DNA of 62,140 nt from Sanguibacter inulinus (GCF_013415325.1 NZ_JACBYE010000024.1:1-62140), one strand, 5' to 3'. Positions 38,209 to 47,392 are shown, counted from the stretch's first letter. The notes: generated by a model from the sequence alone, not told the origin. Program-made: numbers and translations.

Positions 38209-38254
38209 GACGTGCAGAGGGACCCCGGCACCCGCCGGGGTCCCTCTGCACGTC
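38209..38254. terminator. Bidirectional terminator with 21-bp perfect stem
   Basis: The arms 38209-38229 (GACGTGCAGAGGGACCCC then GGC) and 38234-38254 are perfectly complementary over 21 bp with an ACCC loop. It sits between the convergent VOC and fadB genes, 12 bases from the fadB stop, and almost surely ends both transcripts. Confidence 0.85.
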
Positions 38255-38266
38255 AGTCGTCTGCGG

Positions 38267-40456
38267 TCAGGCAGGCACGTTCGCGACACCGTCCGGGAGC
38301 AGGCGTCGCCTGAGGACAGCCTCAGAAGCCCCCGAGCGGTCGAGGTACGGCGTGATCCCACCTGCGCTGAAGGGCCAGCCAGCCCCGAGGATCATGCAGA
38401 GGTCGATCTGCGACGGCTCGGAGACGACACCCTCGTCGAGCATCAGACCGACCTCGCGGGCGAGGGAACGCAGCACGGCGTCGAGGACCCCGGCCTCGTC
38501 GAGGGGATCGGCAGCGCGCGCCGGGTCGCGCACGCTGTCGAAGACCGCCTGGAGCGCCGGGTCGACCGAGGCGGGCACACCGCGGGCGGGGGACGGCAGG
38601 ACGACTGGGATCGACTCGGAGACGATCTTCTCCAGTCCCGGTGACGCCGGGAACCTGTCACCCAGCTCCTCACGCAGCGACGTGAGGACGTGCAGACCGA
38701 CCGCCGGCCCGACGAGGTCGAAGAGCGCAAAAGGCCCCATCGGCAGCCCGAGCGGGCGCAGCGCCCTGTCGGCCACCTCGACCGGTGTCCCCGACTCGAC
38801 TGCGCCGACGATCTCGCCGAGCAGCAGGACGAGCAACCTGTTGACGACAAAACCTGGCCTGTCCCGCACGAGGACCGCGGTCTTGCGGAGCGTCTTCGCG
38901 ACGGCGAAGGCAGTCGCGACGGCCTCGTCGGAGGACTTCTCCGCGCGGACGACCTCGACCAGGGGCATCTGGGCGACAGGGTTGAAGAAGTGCAGCCCGA
39001 CGACCCGCTCGGGGTGCTGGAGGTCGGCGGCCATCTTCGTCACCGAGAGGGCCGAGGTGTTCGTCACGAGGATCGCCTCGGCGGAGATCACGCCCTCGAG
39101 CTCGGCGAAGACCCGCTTCTTGAGGTCGAGCACCTCGGTGATCGCCTCGACGACAAGATCACAGCCGGCGAGCTCGCCGAGGTCTGTCGTGCCCCTGACG
39201 CCCGCCGAGATCGCGGCGGCCTTGTCGGCAGGCATGCGCCCGGTCGACACCAGCTTCTCGACGGTGCTGCGCACGTGGTCCAGCCCGTGCTGCACCCGTG
39301 CGTCGTCGAGGTCGCGCATCACGACGGGGACACCGAGCCGCTGGGCGAAGAGCAGCGCGAGCTGGGCGGCCATGAGTCCCGCACCGACGATGCCGACCCG
39401 GGTCACGGGCCGGGCGAGGTCCTTCGACGGTGCACCGACGGGCTTCTTGCCGGCGTTGACGGTCTGGAAGGCGTAGACCGACGCCCGCATCTCGTCGCTC
39501 ATGATGAGGTCGGCGAGGGCGTCGTCCTCCGCGGCGAAGGCGGACACCGGGTCGGCGTCGCGCGCGGTAGCCAGGAGGTCGAGCGCCCTGTACGGGGCTG
39601 GACGGGAGCCGTGCAGCACGGCGTCCAGCCGTTCGCGGGCGGCGTCGACCGTCGCCTGCCACTGCGCGGCCGGGGCGAGCGGCGGTCGCTCGACGGTGAC
39701 CTCGCCACGCAGCACGGCGTCGGCCCACACGAGAGACTGCTCGAGGAAGTCCGCGGCGTCGAAGAGCGCGTCGGCGAGCCCGGTCTCGTAGGCCTGCGCA
39801 CCTGTGAAGGGCTTGTTCGCTGCGGGGCGGGTGAGGATGACGTCGATCGCCTTCTCGATCCCGACGAGGCGCGGGACCCTGTAGCAGCCGCCCCAGCCGG
39901 GGACGAGGCCGAGCGAGGTCTCGGGCAGCGCGACGGCCGCGACGTCGGTCGCGACGGTGCGGTAGGTGCAGGCGAGCGCGAGCTCGAGGCCGCCGCCGAG
40001 GGCGACACCGTTGATGAAGGCGAAGGTCGGCACTGCCATGCGGTCGAGCAGGTCGTAGGCGGCGTGACCGGCCACCCCGAGGGCGTGCGCCGCATCGCGG
40101 TCGGACACGGAGCTCACGGCGGTCAGGTCGGCGCCGGCCGCGAGGACGAAGGGCTTCCCGGTCACCGCAGCCGCGACGATCTCGCCGCGGGCAGCCCGTC
40201 CGGAGACCGCAGAGAGAGTGTCGTGCAGCTCGGCGACGCCGAGCGGCCCGAGGGTCGAGGGCTTCGTGTGGTCGAGACCGTTGTCGAGGGTCACGAGGGC
40301 GAGGGTCCCGCCGCTCGGGAGCGTCACGTCGCGCACGAGAGAGTGCGTGACCCTCTCTGCGCGGGCCGCGGTGCCCGTCGTGGGCTGCGCGTCCGTGCCG
40401 GGGGTCGCGCTCGCAGAGTCGGCGCCGGGGGACTGGGTCGAGGTCGTTCCGGTCAT
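38267..40456 (-). CDS. fadB: Fatty-acid oxidation multifunctional protein (enoyl-CoA hydratase / 3-hydroxyacyl-CoA dehydrogenase)
   Basis: This 729-residue beta-oxidation enzyme hydrates enoyl-CoA and oxidises the 3-hydroxyacyl-CoA with NAD. The crotonase domain spans about 40-290, with the oxyanion segment FVLAAGADLTAVSS and the catalytic-glutamate region LPETSLGLVPGWGG. The NAD domain starts at VTRVGIVGAGLMAAQLALLF (about 345) and includes NTSALSVTKMAADLQ and RVVGLHFFNPVAQMPLVEVV; the C-terminal dimerisation domains follow. It lies nine bases downstream of the thiolase gene, the usual FadAB complex. The first 35 residues are low-complexity Thr/Ala and not conserved. Confidence 0.93.
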   Translation of the reverse strand: MTGTTSTQSPGADSASATPGTDAQPTTGTAARAERVTHSLVRDVTLPSGGTLALVTLDNGLDHTKPSTLGPLGVAELHDTLSAVSGRAARGEIVAAAVTGKPFVLAAGADLTAVSSVSDRDAAHALGVAGHAAYDLLDRMAVPTFAFINGVALGGGLELALACTYRTVATDVAAVALPETSLGLVPGWGGCYRVPRLVGIEKAIDVILTRPAANKPFTGAQAYETGLADALFDAADFLEQSLVWADAVLRGEVTVERPPLAPAAQWQATVDAARERLDAVLHGSRPAPYRALDLLATARDADPVSAFAAEDDALADLIMSDEMRASVYAFQTVNAGKKPVGAPSKDLARPVTRVGIVGAGLMAAQLALLFAQRLGVPVVMRDLDDARVQHGLDHVRSTVEKLVSTGRMPADKAAAISAGVRGTTDLGELAGCDLVVEAITEVLDLKKRVFAELEGVISAEAILVTNTSALSVTKMAADLQHPERVVGLHFFNPVAQMPLVEVVRAEKSSDEAVATAFAVAKTLRKTAVLVRDRPGFVVNRLLVLLLGEIVGAVESGTPVEVADRALRPLGLPMGPFALFDLVGPAVGLHVLTSLREELGDRFPASPGLEKIVSESIPVVLPSPARGVPASVDPALQAVFDSVRDPARAADPLDEAGVLDAVLRSLAREVGLMLDEGVVSEPSQIDLCMILGAGWPFSAGGITPYLDRSGASEAVLRRRLLPDGVANVPA

Positions 40457-40465
40457 GGTGTCTCC

Positions 40466-41710
40466 TCAGCTCTCGTGCGACGTGGTGGTGTGGCCTGAGT
40501 AGTCGGCGTGCTGCGGGTTCTCCCACACGACGGTGCCGCCCATGCCGAGACCGACGCACATGGTCGTGATCCCGTACCGCACGTCGGGGCGGGCGGCGAA
40601 CTGCCGGGCGAGCTGCGTCATGAGCCGGACCCCGGACGCCGCGAGCGGGTGACCGACGGCGATGGCCCCGCCGTAGGGGTTGACCCGAGGGTCGTCGTCG
40701 GCGATGCCGAAGTGGTCGAGCAGGCTGAGCACCTGCACGGCGAAGGCCTCGTTCACCTCGATGATGCCGATGTCGTCCATGGTCAGACCGGCCGTCTGCA
40801 GCGCGCGCTCGGTCGACGGGACAGGGCCGATGCCCATGATCTCGGGGGCGACGCCGGCGTAGGCGAAGGACACCAGGCGCATCCGGACGGGGAGCCCGAG
40901 CTCGGCGGCGGTGTCGCCCGCGGCGACGAGGCACATGGCGGCGCCGTCGGTGAGCGGTGAGGCGTTGCCCGCCGTGACCTTACCGCCGGGGCGGAAGGGG
41001 GTCTTGAGGTGCGCGAGGTCGGCGAGCGTGGTCCCGGGCCGGGCGAGCTCGTCGGCAGTCGCCAGACCCCAGCCGAGCTCGGGGGAGCGGACGGCGACGG
41101 GGACCAGGTCGGGGGCGATGTGACCGTCGGCGACAGCCGCCGCGTAGCGCTCCTGGCTCGCGACGGCGTACCTGTCGGCCCGTTCCTTGGTGAGGCCGGG
41201 GAACCTGTCGTGGAGGTTCTCGGCTGTCGCGCCCATGACGAGCGCCGTCGGATCGACGAGGCGCTCGGAGACGAACCTCGGGTTGGGGTCGGCGTCGAAG
41301 CCCATCGGGTGGTGACCCATGTGCTCGACCCCGCCGGCGATCGCGACGTCCTGCTGGCCGAAGCCGATCGCCGAGGCCGTGGCTGTCACGGCTGTCATCG
41401 CACCCGCGCACATGCGGTCCACGGCGAAGCCCGGGACGGACCTCGGCAGACCAGCCAGCACGGCGACGGACCTGCCGAGCGTCAGGCCCTGGTCGCCGGT
41501 CTGGGTCGTCGCGGCGATCGCGACCTCGTCGATCCGCTCGGGTGGCAGCCCAGGATGGCGGCGGACGAGCTCGCGGACCGACTTCACGGCGAGGTCGTCG
41601 GCTCGGGTGTGGGCGTAGAGGCCGTCGGGACGGGCTTTGCCGAAGGGGGTGCGCACCCCGTCGACGAAGACGACGTCACGGGCTGTGGGGCGACGAGCAG
41701 AGGTCGTCAT
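40466..41710 (-). CDS. fadA: Acetyl-CoA C-acyltransferase (thiolase)
   Basis: This 414-residue thiolase cleaves 3-ketoacyl-CoA in beta-oxidation, partnering the FadB-like protein encoded immediately downstream. The acylated cysteine is C101 in DRMCAGAMTA. The other catalytic signatures are VNPYGGAIAVGHPLAASG and TTMCVGLGMGGTVVWE, which contain the histidine and the second cysteine. The ATG has AGGAGT seven bases upstream, and a TAGCAT -10 candidate lies at 41771-41776 on the minus strand, giving a leader of roughly 55 bases. Together with fadB this is a degradative rather than biosynthetic unit. Confidence 0.95.
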   Translation of the reverse strand: MTTSARRPTARDVVFVDGVRTPFGKARPDGLYAHTRADDLAVKSVRELVRRHPGLPPERIDEVAIAATTQTGDQGLTLGRSVAVLAGLPRSVPGFAVDRMCAGAMTAVTATASAIGFGQQDVAIAGGVEHMGHHPMGFDADPNPRFVSERLVDPTALVMGATAENLHDRFPGLTKERADRYAVASQERYAAAVADGHIAPDLVPVAVRSPELGWGLATADELARPGTTLADLAHLKTPFRPGGKVTAGNASPLTDGAAMCLVAAGDTAAELGLPVRMRLVSFAYAGVAPEIMGIGPVPSTERALQTAGLTMDDIGIIEVNEAFAVQVLSLLDHFGIADDDPRVNPYGGAIAVGHPLAASGVRLMTQLARQFAARPDVRYGITTMCVGLGMGGTVVWENPQHADYSGHTTTSHES

Positions 41711-41770
41711 CGGGAGACTCCTGACTGGTGGACGACGGTGTCCAGGGCCGGCGACGTGCCGGCGCGGTAC

Positions 41771-41776
41771 ATGCTA
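41771..41776 (-). promoter_or_regulatory. -10 candidate for fadAB
   Basis: TAGCAT on the minus strand lies about 60 bases before the fadA ATG in the 107-base gap after the nitrilase gene. No -35 consensus is seen. Confidence 0.35.
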
Positions 41777-41817
41777 CCGGCAGTCTCAGTCAGATGCAGG
41801 AGGTCGGCCGAGCGGGG

Positions 41818-42621
41818 TCAGAAGACGGGGACCGCAGGTGTCACCGCGGCCTCGACGGCCGAGGTCGGCACGACGAGGAGTGCCGCGTCGAGCGTGGCGA
41901 GCGTGAGACCCGTGCTCGTGCCGGCTGCGGCGATGCGCTCGCCGTCAGGAGCCCACGCACCGCTCGAGCCGCAGGCGAACCCCGCTCCGGTCGCGCCGAC
42001 ATGGTTGGCGATCGCGGAGAACATCCGGTTGTCCATGGCCCGGGCCGCTCCGTGCACGTCGACCCGGCGTTCTTCACCCTCGGTGTAGAGGGTCGAGCAG
42101 GCGTAGAGGTCGGCCCCGAGCCCGCGGGCGTGCGCCGCGTGGCTCGGGTGCGCGACGTCGAGGCAGACCGCGAGGGCTACCGCCCAGCCGTCGACGTCGA
42201 CGGTCTCGGTCGCAGGGGAGCCAGGGGAGAAGAGGTCGTGCTCCTGACCGTGCAGGTGCTGCTTGCCCTGCGTGACCACAGGGCCGTCCGCGGGGCAGGC
42301 GAGCGCAGCCAGCTGGCGGGTCCCGTCGACCAGCACGAGGGCCGCCGTGAGCACGATGGTCACCCCCGTGTCGGCGACGGTTGCGCGCAGCGGCGCGAGC
42401 CGCGGGTCGTCGACAGTCAGCCAGAGGTCGTCGTCGCCGAGCAGGTCCAGCTCGTAGCCTGTGAGCGTGAGCTCGGGCAGCACGAGGAGGCGTGCGCCGA
42501 GCTCGCGGGCCGCCGCGGTCGCTGCGACGACCGACGAGACGTTCGCCTCGATGTCGCCGGGGGCCGACTCTGCCTGGAGGAGGGCGACGGTCAGGTCTGG
42601 GAGCACGCGGTCCGTGGGCAC
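41818..42621 (-). CDS. Carbon-nitrogen hydrolase (nitrilase superfamily)
   Basis: This 267-residue amidase-fold enzyme has the Glu-Lys-Cys triad E50 (LVLPELTLTGY), K120 (VVTQGKQHLHG) and C153 (ALAVCLDVAHPS). Members hydrolyse amides such as omega-amides or carbamoyl compounds; the substrate cannot be told from sequence. The GTG start is supported by a TAGGCT box six bases upstream, implying a leaderless mRNA. It reads in the same direction as fadAB but has its own promoter and a 107-base gap, so co-regulation is uncertain. Confidence 0.87.
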   Translation of the reverse strand: MPTDRVLPDLTVALLQAESAPGDIEANVSSVVAATAAARELGARLLVLPELTLTGYELDLLGDDDLWLTVDDPRLAPLRATVADTGVTIVLTAALVLVDGTRQLAALACPADGPVVTQGKQHLHGQEHDLFSPGSPATETVDVDGWAVALAVCLDVAHPSHAAHARGLGADLYACSTLYTEGEERRVDVHGAARAMDNRMFSAIANHVGATGAGFACGSSGAWAPDGERIAAAGTSTGLTLATLDAALLVVPTSAVEAAVTPAVPVF

Positions 42622-42627
42622 GGAGGC

Positions 42628-42633
42628 AGCCTA
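42628..42633 (-). promoter_or_regulatory. -10 box of the nitrilase gene (leaderless)
   Basis: TAGGCT on the minus strand, then GCCTCC, then GTG. Six-base spacing. Confidence 0.55.
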
Positions 42634-42659
42634 TGGTGCTGCGGTCGGTCCGCGCGAGG

Positions 42660-43676
42660 TCAGCGCGAGACTGAGCGCAAGACCTTCTTGGCTGTCGGCA
42701 GCGCACGGTTCCAGGTCGAGTACCAGAAGGAGAACGGCACGTCGATGCTGCCCACGAGCGTGTCGGTGTGCTGGGCGAAGCTCCGCTTGAAGTCGGAGAT
42801 GCCGTCGTTGAGCAGACCGTTCATGTCGTAGCGGCTCAGGCCGCCGCGCTTGGCCTCCATCATCGACTCCCACTTGACGGGGGCGTTGGCCCGCAGCTTG
42901 CGGCCGCGGTCGTTGATCCCCCCGTAGAGCTCGAAGGAGGTGGTCGCCGAGCTGATGCACCAGACGAAGGCCACAGGCGACCCGTCGTCGTCGAAGGCGG
43001 CCACCACGACGGAGTGCTCACCGAGGAGCCTGTGGATGTCGAGGTAGTACTCGTCGGTGTGCAGGGCGAACCCGGCTCGTTCGGCGGTCTCGTGGTAGAC
43101 ACCGAGGACGGCCTTGACGGTCTCCTCGTCGGTCACGCGCCGCACGTCCAGCCCGGACCGCCCGGCCTTGCGGATGTCGTAGCGCGTCGACTTCGACATG
43201 ACGGCCTGGAGCTCGTCCTCGCTCTGCGTGAGGTCGACGATCAGCGTCTCGGGGTAGAGGATCGGGTTCTCTGCGACACGTCCGCCGGTGATGTCGAGGG
43301 CGGCGTCGTCGGCGTCCCAGTCGGGCTCGAAGGTGATCCCGACGCCTCGGACCGTGGTGCGGCAGTGGTCGGCGACGGCGTCGCAGACCCGCGCGCGGTC
43401 GGCCTCGTGCACCACCACGGGTCCGCGGGCGACATAGCTGAGGGCGCGGAACACGCTCGGCAGGGGGCGCACGAGCACCTGGGCGAGCCCGACGGTGCGT
43501 GGCTCTCCGACCTCGCCGGCAGAGCCGTCCTGCTCGACGACCCGCAGACGTAGGGCGCGCCAGCCGTGCGCGGCCTTGAGCTCACCCCAGCCCCAGAGCT
43601 GGAGGGGGTGGCCGCCGAGGGCGAGGACCTCCTCGTCCCAGGTGGGCTGGTCGGTGACGACGTCGATGCTGAGCAT
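42660..43676 (-). CDS. FemABX-family peptidyltransferase
   Basis: This 338-residue GNAT-like protein belongs to the FemA/FemX/MurM family, which adds an amino acid from aminoacyl-tRNA to the peptidoglycan stem peptide. Conserved parts are LQLWGWGELKAAHGWRALRL, YVARGPVVVHEADRARVCDA, VMSKSTRYDIRKAGRSGLDV, YHETAERAGFALHTDEYYLD and YGGINDRGRKLRANAPVKWE. The start ATG follows a TAGGGT box by seven bases, though an AGGA directly before ATG is too close to be a good ribosome site. The family implies branched (interpeptide-bridged) murein, consistent with the ATP-grasp ligase encoded at 47397. Confidence 0.87.
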   Translation of the reverse strand: MLSIDVVTDQPTWDEEVLALGGHPLQLWGWGELKAAHGWRALRLRVVEQDGSAGEVGEPRTVGLAQVLVRPLPSVFRALSYVARGPVVVHEADRARVCDAVADHCRTTVRGVGITFEPDWDADDAALDITGGRVAENPILYPETLIVDLTQSEDELQAVMSKSTRYDIRKAGRSGLDVRRVTDEETVKAVLGVYHETAERAGFALHTDEYYLDIHRLLGEHSVVVAAFDDDGSPVAFVWCISSATTSFELYGGINDRGRKLRANAPVKWESMMEAKRGGLSRYDMNGLLNDGISDFKRSFAQHTDTLVGSIDVPFSFWYSTWNRALPTAKKVLRSVSR

Positions 43677-43683
43677 TCCTGAG

Positions 43684-43689
43684 ACCCTA
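43684..43689 (-). promoter_or_regulatory. -10 box of the FemABX gene (leaderless)
   Basis: TAGGGT on the minus strand, seven bases before ATG 43676, in the 16-base gap after the ribonuclease gene. Confidence 0.55.
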
Positions 43690-43692
43690 CCG

Positions 43693-45018
43693 TCAGGCAG
43701 AGGCTGCGGGGGCCTGCGGCGGGGCGACCTTCGCCTCGGTGAGCGCTGTCGCGAGCGGTCCCGCGAGCAGGTCGGTCTGCCAGGCGCGGGCACCGCGTCC
43801 GCGCAAGAACTCTGTCACCGTCTCAGGGGTGATGGGCTCCGGGGGTGTCCAGCAGAGACGTCGCAGCGCGTCCGGCTGCAGCAGGTTCTCGACCGGGATG
43901 TGGTGCTCCTCACCCATCCGGGTGACGAGGTCGCGAGCCGCGTCGAGGCGTGCGGCGGCGAGGGGGTCACGGTCGACCCAGGCGCGCGGGGACGGCGGGG
44001 CGTCCGAGCGTGGACCGTGGAGGGTCGGGAGCTCGGACTGGGGGAGAGCCAGTGCCCTGTCGATCGCCGACTGCCAGAGCACGGCGCGACGCTGGGTGCC
44101 CTTGCCCGAGAACGCCGGCAGGGCGGTCAGCGCAGGGACGGTGCGCGGCATGGCCTGGGCCGCGGCGACGATCGCGCGGTCGGGCAGCACCCGGCCCGGA
44201 GCGACGTCACGCTTGCGGGCGTTCTCGTCCCGGGTGGTCCAGAGCTCACGCACGACGGCGAGCTGGCGGGCCTGACGCAGCGTGTGGCTCCCGGAGACGC
44301 GGCGCCACGGGTCGACGCGTGGCGCCGCAGGAGCGGCGAGGCGCACGGCCTCGAACTCCTGGCGCGCCCACTCGGTCTTGCCGGCTGCCTCGAGACGCTC
44401 GGCCATGCGGTCGCGGAGCTCGACGAGCACCTCTACGTCGAGGGCCGCGTACAGCAACCAGGCCTCGGGGAGCGGGCGGGTCGACCAGTCGACGGCCGAG
44501 TGCTCCTTGGCGAGCCCCAGCCCGAGGACCTCGGCCACGACGGCCGCCAGGCCGACCCGCTCCATGCCGAGGATGCGGGCGGCGAGCTCGGTGTCGAAGA
44601 TCGCCGACGGGACGAGCTTCTGCTCGGCGAGGCCCGGCAGGTCCTGCGAGGCAGCGTGCAGCACCCACTCGACCCCGTCGAGGGCCTCGCTCAGCGACGA
44701 GAGGTCGGGCAGCGCGACAGGGTCGATCAGGATCGTCCCGGCGCCCTCGCGGCGCATCTGGACCAGATACGTCGCCTGCCCGTACCTGTAGCCCGACGCG
44801 CGCTCGGCGTCGACGGCCACAGGACCGGTGCCGGCCGCGAAGGCGGTGACGGCGCGCGCGAGCCCGGAGGGGCTGTCGAGGACGCGGGGCACGCCGTCGG
44901 CCGGTGCTGTCAGCGGGGTCACCTCAGGGGTGGTCTGGGCAGAGCCCTGCGGGTCGTCTGTCGGCGCTGCTCCTGTCGTCGGGGAGCCCGGCTCTCCGAC
45001 GGGTGCTGTCGAGGTCAT
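43693..45018 (-). CDS. rnd: Ribonuclease D (HRDC-domain 3'-5' exonuclease)
   Basis: This 441-residue DEDD-family RNase is likely to be involved in tRNA/small-RNA 3' maturation. The exonuclease domain covers about 50-225: VAVDAERASGYRY (Exo I), VLHAASQDLPGLA (Exo II) and LLYAALDVEVLVELRD (Exo III). One HRDC domain is clear near 240-320 and a second, diverged one near 365-430 (EEHHIPVENLLQPDALRRLC). Equivalent to Rv2681 in the conserved dxs-rnd-DUF3000 neighbourhood. The ATG follows TACCGT by six bases. The N-terminal 45 residues are low complexity. Confidence 0.92.
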   Translation of the reverse strand: MTSTAPVGEPGSPTTGAAPTDDPQGSAQTTPEVTPLTAPADGVPRVLDSPSGLARAVTAFAAGTGPVAVDAERASGYRYGQATYLVQMRREGAGTILIDPVALPDLSSLSEALDGVEWVLHAASQDLPGLAEQKLVPSAIFDTELAARILGMERVGLAAVVAEVLGLGLAKEHSAVDWSTRPLPEAWLLYAALDVEVLVELRDRMAERLEAAGKTEWARQEFEAVRLAAPAAPRVDPWRRVSGSHTLRQARQLAVVRELWTTRDENARKRDVAPGRVLPDRAIVAAAQAMPRTVPALTALPAFSGKGTQRRAVLWQSAIDRALALPQSELPTLHGPRSDAPPSPRAWVDRDPLAAARLDAARDLVTRMGEEHHIPVENLLQPDALRRLCWTPPEPITPETVTEFLRGRGARAWQTDLLAGPLATALTEAKVAPPQAPAASA

Positions 45019-45024
45019 GAGACA

Positions 45025-45030
45025 ACGGTA
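45025..45030 (-). promoter_or_regulatory. -10 box of rnd (leaderless)
   Basis: TACCGT on the minus strand, then TGTCTC, then ATG 45018. Six-base spacing and no ribosome site. Confidence 0.55.
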
Positions 45031-45118
45031 TTGCGTCGTGGGACCGGCACGGGTCTGCCCGGCCGGTGGGTCGACGGCTCCGTAGCCGTCTGGCACGTGC
45101 TGTCCGGGGTGGTCGACG

Positions 45119-45697
45119 TCATCGGTGCTCGTCGAGCGAGGTGATGCCCTCGGGCAGGTGCGGCTGACCGGCGACGGCGCCGAGGAGGTCGGACCAGGCG
45201 TGCAGGTGCGCGGTGAGGTCCGGGGAGGTGGGGGTCCACGAGGCGCGGATCTCCAGCTCGATCGTGTCGGGCTGCTCGTCGAGGGCCCCGAAGCTCTGGT
45301 TGATCGAGCGGGTGACCGTCCCGCCGATCGCGACGACCTCGCCCACCCTGTCGGCGAGAGACTCGAGCAACCAGCTCCAGGCGACGTCGCCGAGCAGCCC
45401 GTCGGTGCTCAGGTCGGGCTCGATCTCGGCGCGGACGAGAGTCACGACGCGGAAGTCGCCCTGCCAGTCGTCTCGGCCCTCGGGGTCGTGCAGGACGATG
45501 AACCTGCCGTCGGCGAGCTCCTCGTCGGGGCGCGCCACGTGCGCGAGCGTCCCGGCCAGGGCCGCGGCGAAGGGGGCCACGCGCACGGGGGCGGGAACCT
45601 CTTCGAGCTCGAGACCTGGCCTCAGGCGAGGACGTCGTAGCGACTGCAGGGCGCGCACGAAGGCCTGCGGGACCTGGGCGCCTGCGGTGGTGATCAC
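45119..45697 (-). CDS. DUF3000 domain-containing protein
   Basis: This 192-residue soluble protein matches DUF3000 (Rv2680 type), of unknown function and normally next to rnd. It starts MITTAGAQVPQAFVRALQSL and keeps the conserved DGRFIVLHDPEGRDDWQGDF, DVAWSWLLESLA and ELEIRASWTPTSPDLTAHL segments. The GTG start is followed exactly by the family N-terminus and is preceded at six bases by TACAGT, so a leaderless transcript is probable. It lies 100 bases upstream of rnd on the same strand. Confidence 0.88.
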   Translation of the reverse strand: MITTAGAQVPQAFVRALQSLRRPRLRPGLELEEVPAPVRVAPFAAALAGTLAHVARPDEELADGRFIVLHDPEGRDDWQGDFRVVTLVRAEIEPDLSTDGLLGDVAWSWLLESLADRVGEVVAIGGTVTRSINQSFGALDEQPDTIELEIRASWTPTSPDLTAHLHAWSDLLGAVAGQPHLPEGITSLDEHR

Positions 45698-45703
45698 ACT
45701 GGC

Positions 45704-45709
45704 ACTGTA
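45704..45709 (-). promoter_or_regulatory. -10 box of the DUF3000 gene (leaderless)
   Basis: TACAGT on the minus strand, then GCCAGT, then GTG 45697. Confidence 0.55.
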
Positions 45710-45888
45710 GGGCTGGCGTGCGACAAAGCCGCCGTGCCACGCCCGCGCCCCGGAGCGTGTCTAGATCGTTACGTCCGCGCAGGTCCGCGGGTGTACCCGG
45801 CTCGGCGACGACCGCTGGGCGGCGTGCAGGAGCCGAGAGCGTGACGTACGCATCGTGATACTCAGCGAGCGCCGTCGGCACCCGAGGC

Positions 45889-45894
45889 TAGGGT
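45889..45894 (+). promoter_or_regulatory. -10 candidate for gnd
   Basis: TAGGGT, 58 bases before the gnd ATG, would give a leader of about 50 bases that includes the AAGGAGAG ribosome site. The rest of 45710-45888 shows no gene. Confidence 0.45.
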
Positions 45895-45952
45895 GGGAAG
45901 GAAGCATGTCGTGACAGGTGAAAGCCCGTCGGAGGCCAAGGAGAGAGCTCGG

Positions 45953-47392
45953 ATGTCAGCACGCGCACAGATCGGCGTCACAGGACTCGCAGTCATGGGT
46001 CGCAACCTCGCGAGGAACTTCGCCCGGCACGGGTACACCGTCGCCGTGCACAACCGCTCCTACGCCAAGACCGAGTCGCTCATCGCGGACCACGGGACCG
46101 ACGGTGACTTCATCCCGTCGGAGTCTATGAAGGACTTCGTCGCGTCGCTCGCCCAGCCGCGCAAGGTCGTCATCATGGTCAAGGCCGGCGGCCCGACCGA
46201 CGCTGTCATCCAGGAGCTCATCCCGCTGCTCGACGAGGGCGACATCGTCATCGACGCCGGCAACGCGCACTTCCCCGACACCCGTCGCCGCGAGGCAGAG
46301 CTCAAGGAGCACGGCCTGCACTTCGTCGGCACCGGCGTGTCCGGCGGCGAAGAGGGCGCGCTCAACGGCCCGAGCATCATGCCCGGTGGCTCCAAGGAGT
46401 CCTACGAGTGGCTCGGCCCGATCCTCGAGGACATCTCCGCGAAGGTCGACGGCGTCCCCTGCTGCACCTACGTCGGCTCCGACGGCGCCGGGCACTTCGT
46501 CAAGATGGTGCACAACGGCATCGAGTACGCCGACATGCAGCTCATCGCCGAGGCCTACGACCTGCTGAAGCAGGGTCTGGGCGCCTCCGCCAAGGAGATC
46601 GGCGAGATCTTCGCCGAGTGGAACAAGGGCGACCTCGAGTCCTTCCTCATCGAGATCACCGCCGACGTGCTGCAGCACGTCGACGCGGAGACCGGCAGCG
46701 CCTTCGTCGACATCATCCTCGACCGCGCCGAGCAGAAGGGCACGGGCCGCTGGACGGTCCAGAACGCCCTCGACCTCGGTGTCCCGATCACCGGCATCGC
46801 GGAGGCGACCTTCGCCCGCGCGCTCTCCGGGTCCGTGCCGCAGCGCACCGCCGCGAACGGTGTCCTCGAGGCGCACGCCGGGACGTGGGAGGTCACCGAC
46901 CGCGAGGCCTTCATCGAAGACGTGCGCCTCGCGCTGTACGCTTCCAAGGTCGTCGCGTACTCGCAGGGCTTCGACCAGATCGCCGCCGCCTCCGAGGAGT
47001 TCGGCTGGGACATCGACCGTGGTGCGATGGCTCGGATCTGGCGTGGTGGCTGCATCATCCGGGCCCGCTTCCTCAACCGCATCACCGAGGCCTACGAGCG
47101 CGACGCGAACCTGCCGCTGCTGCTCGCCGACGAGTACTTCGTCTCCGCTGTCGGCCACGGTGTCAGCGCCTGGCGCCGCATCGTCGCGCAGGCTGCGCTC
47201 AACGGCGTGCCGACCCCGGCCTTCGCCTCGTCGCTGTCGTACTACGACGGTGTCCGTGCGGACCGCCTCCCGGCCAACCTCATCCAGGCTCAGCGCGACT
47301 TCTTCGGTGCGCACACGTACCAGCGGACCGACAAGGCTGGCGTGTTCCACACGGAGTGGTCGCTCGACCGCAGCGAGTCGACCGAGTCCTGA
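45953..47392 (+). CDS. gnd: 6-phosphogluconate dehydrogenase, NADP-dependent, decarboxylating
   Basis: This 479-residue oxidative pentose-phosphate enzyme makes ribulose-5-phosphate, CO2 and NADPH. The NADP-binding N-terminus is GVTGLAVMGRNLARNFARHG; the catalytic region has VGTGVSGGEEGALNGPSIMP, SDGAGHFVKMVHNGIEYADM and the long C-terminal helical domain ending in SLSYYDGVRADRLPANLIQA and GAHTYQRTDK. Full length as in dimeric enzymes. ATG 45953 has AAGGAG nine bases upstream; the in-frame GTG at 45893 overlaps the -10 box and is rejected. It is separated by only four bases from the ATP-grasp ligase gene, so they are co-transcribed. Confidence 0.96.
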   Translation: MSARAQIGVTGLAVMGRNLARNFARHGYTVAVHNRSYAKTESLIADHGTDGDFIPSESMKDFVASLAQPRKVVIMVKAGGPTDAVIQELIPLLDEGDIVIDAGNAHFPDTRRREAELKEHGLHFVGTGVSGGEEGALNGPSIMPGGSKESYEWLGPILEDISAKVDGVPCCTYVGSDGAGHFVKMVHNGIEYADMQLIAEAYDLLKQGLGASAKEIGEIFAEWNKGDLESFLIEITADVLQHVDAETGSAFVDIILDRAEQKGTGRWTVQNALDLGVPITGIAEATFARALSGSVPQRTAANGVLEAHAGTWEVTDREAFIEDVRLALYASKVVAYSQGFDQIAAASEEFGWDIDRGAMARIWRGGCIIRARFLNRITEAYERDANLPLLLADEYFVSAVGHGVSAWRRIVAQAALNGVPTPAFASSLSYYDGVRADRLPANLIQAQRDFFGAHTYQRTDKAGVFHTEWSLDRSESTES

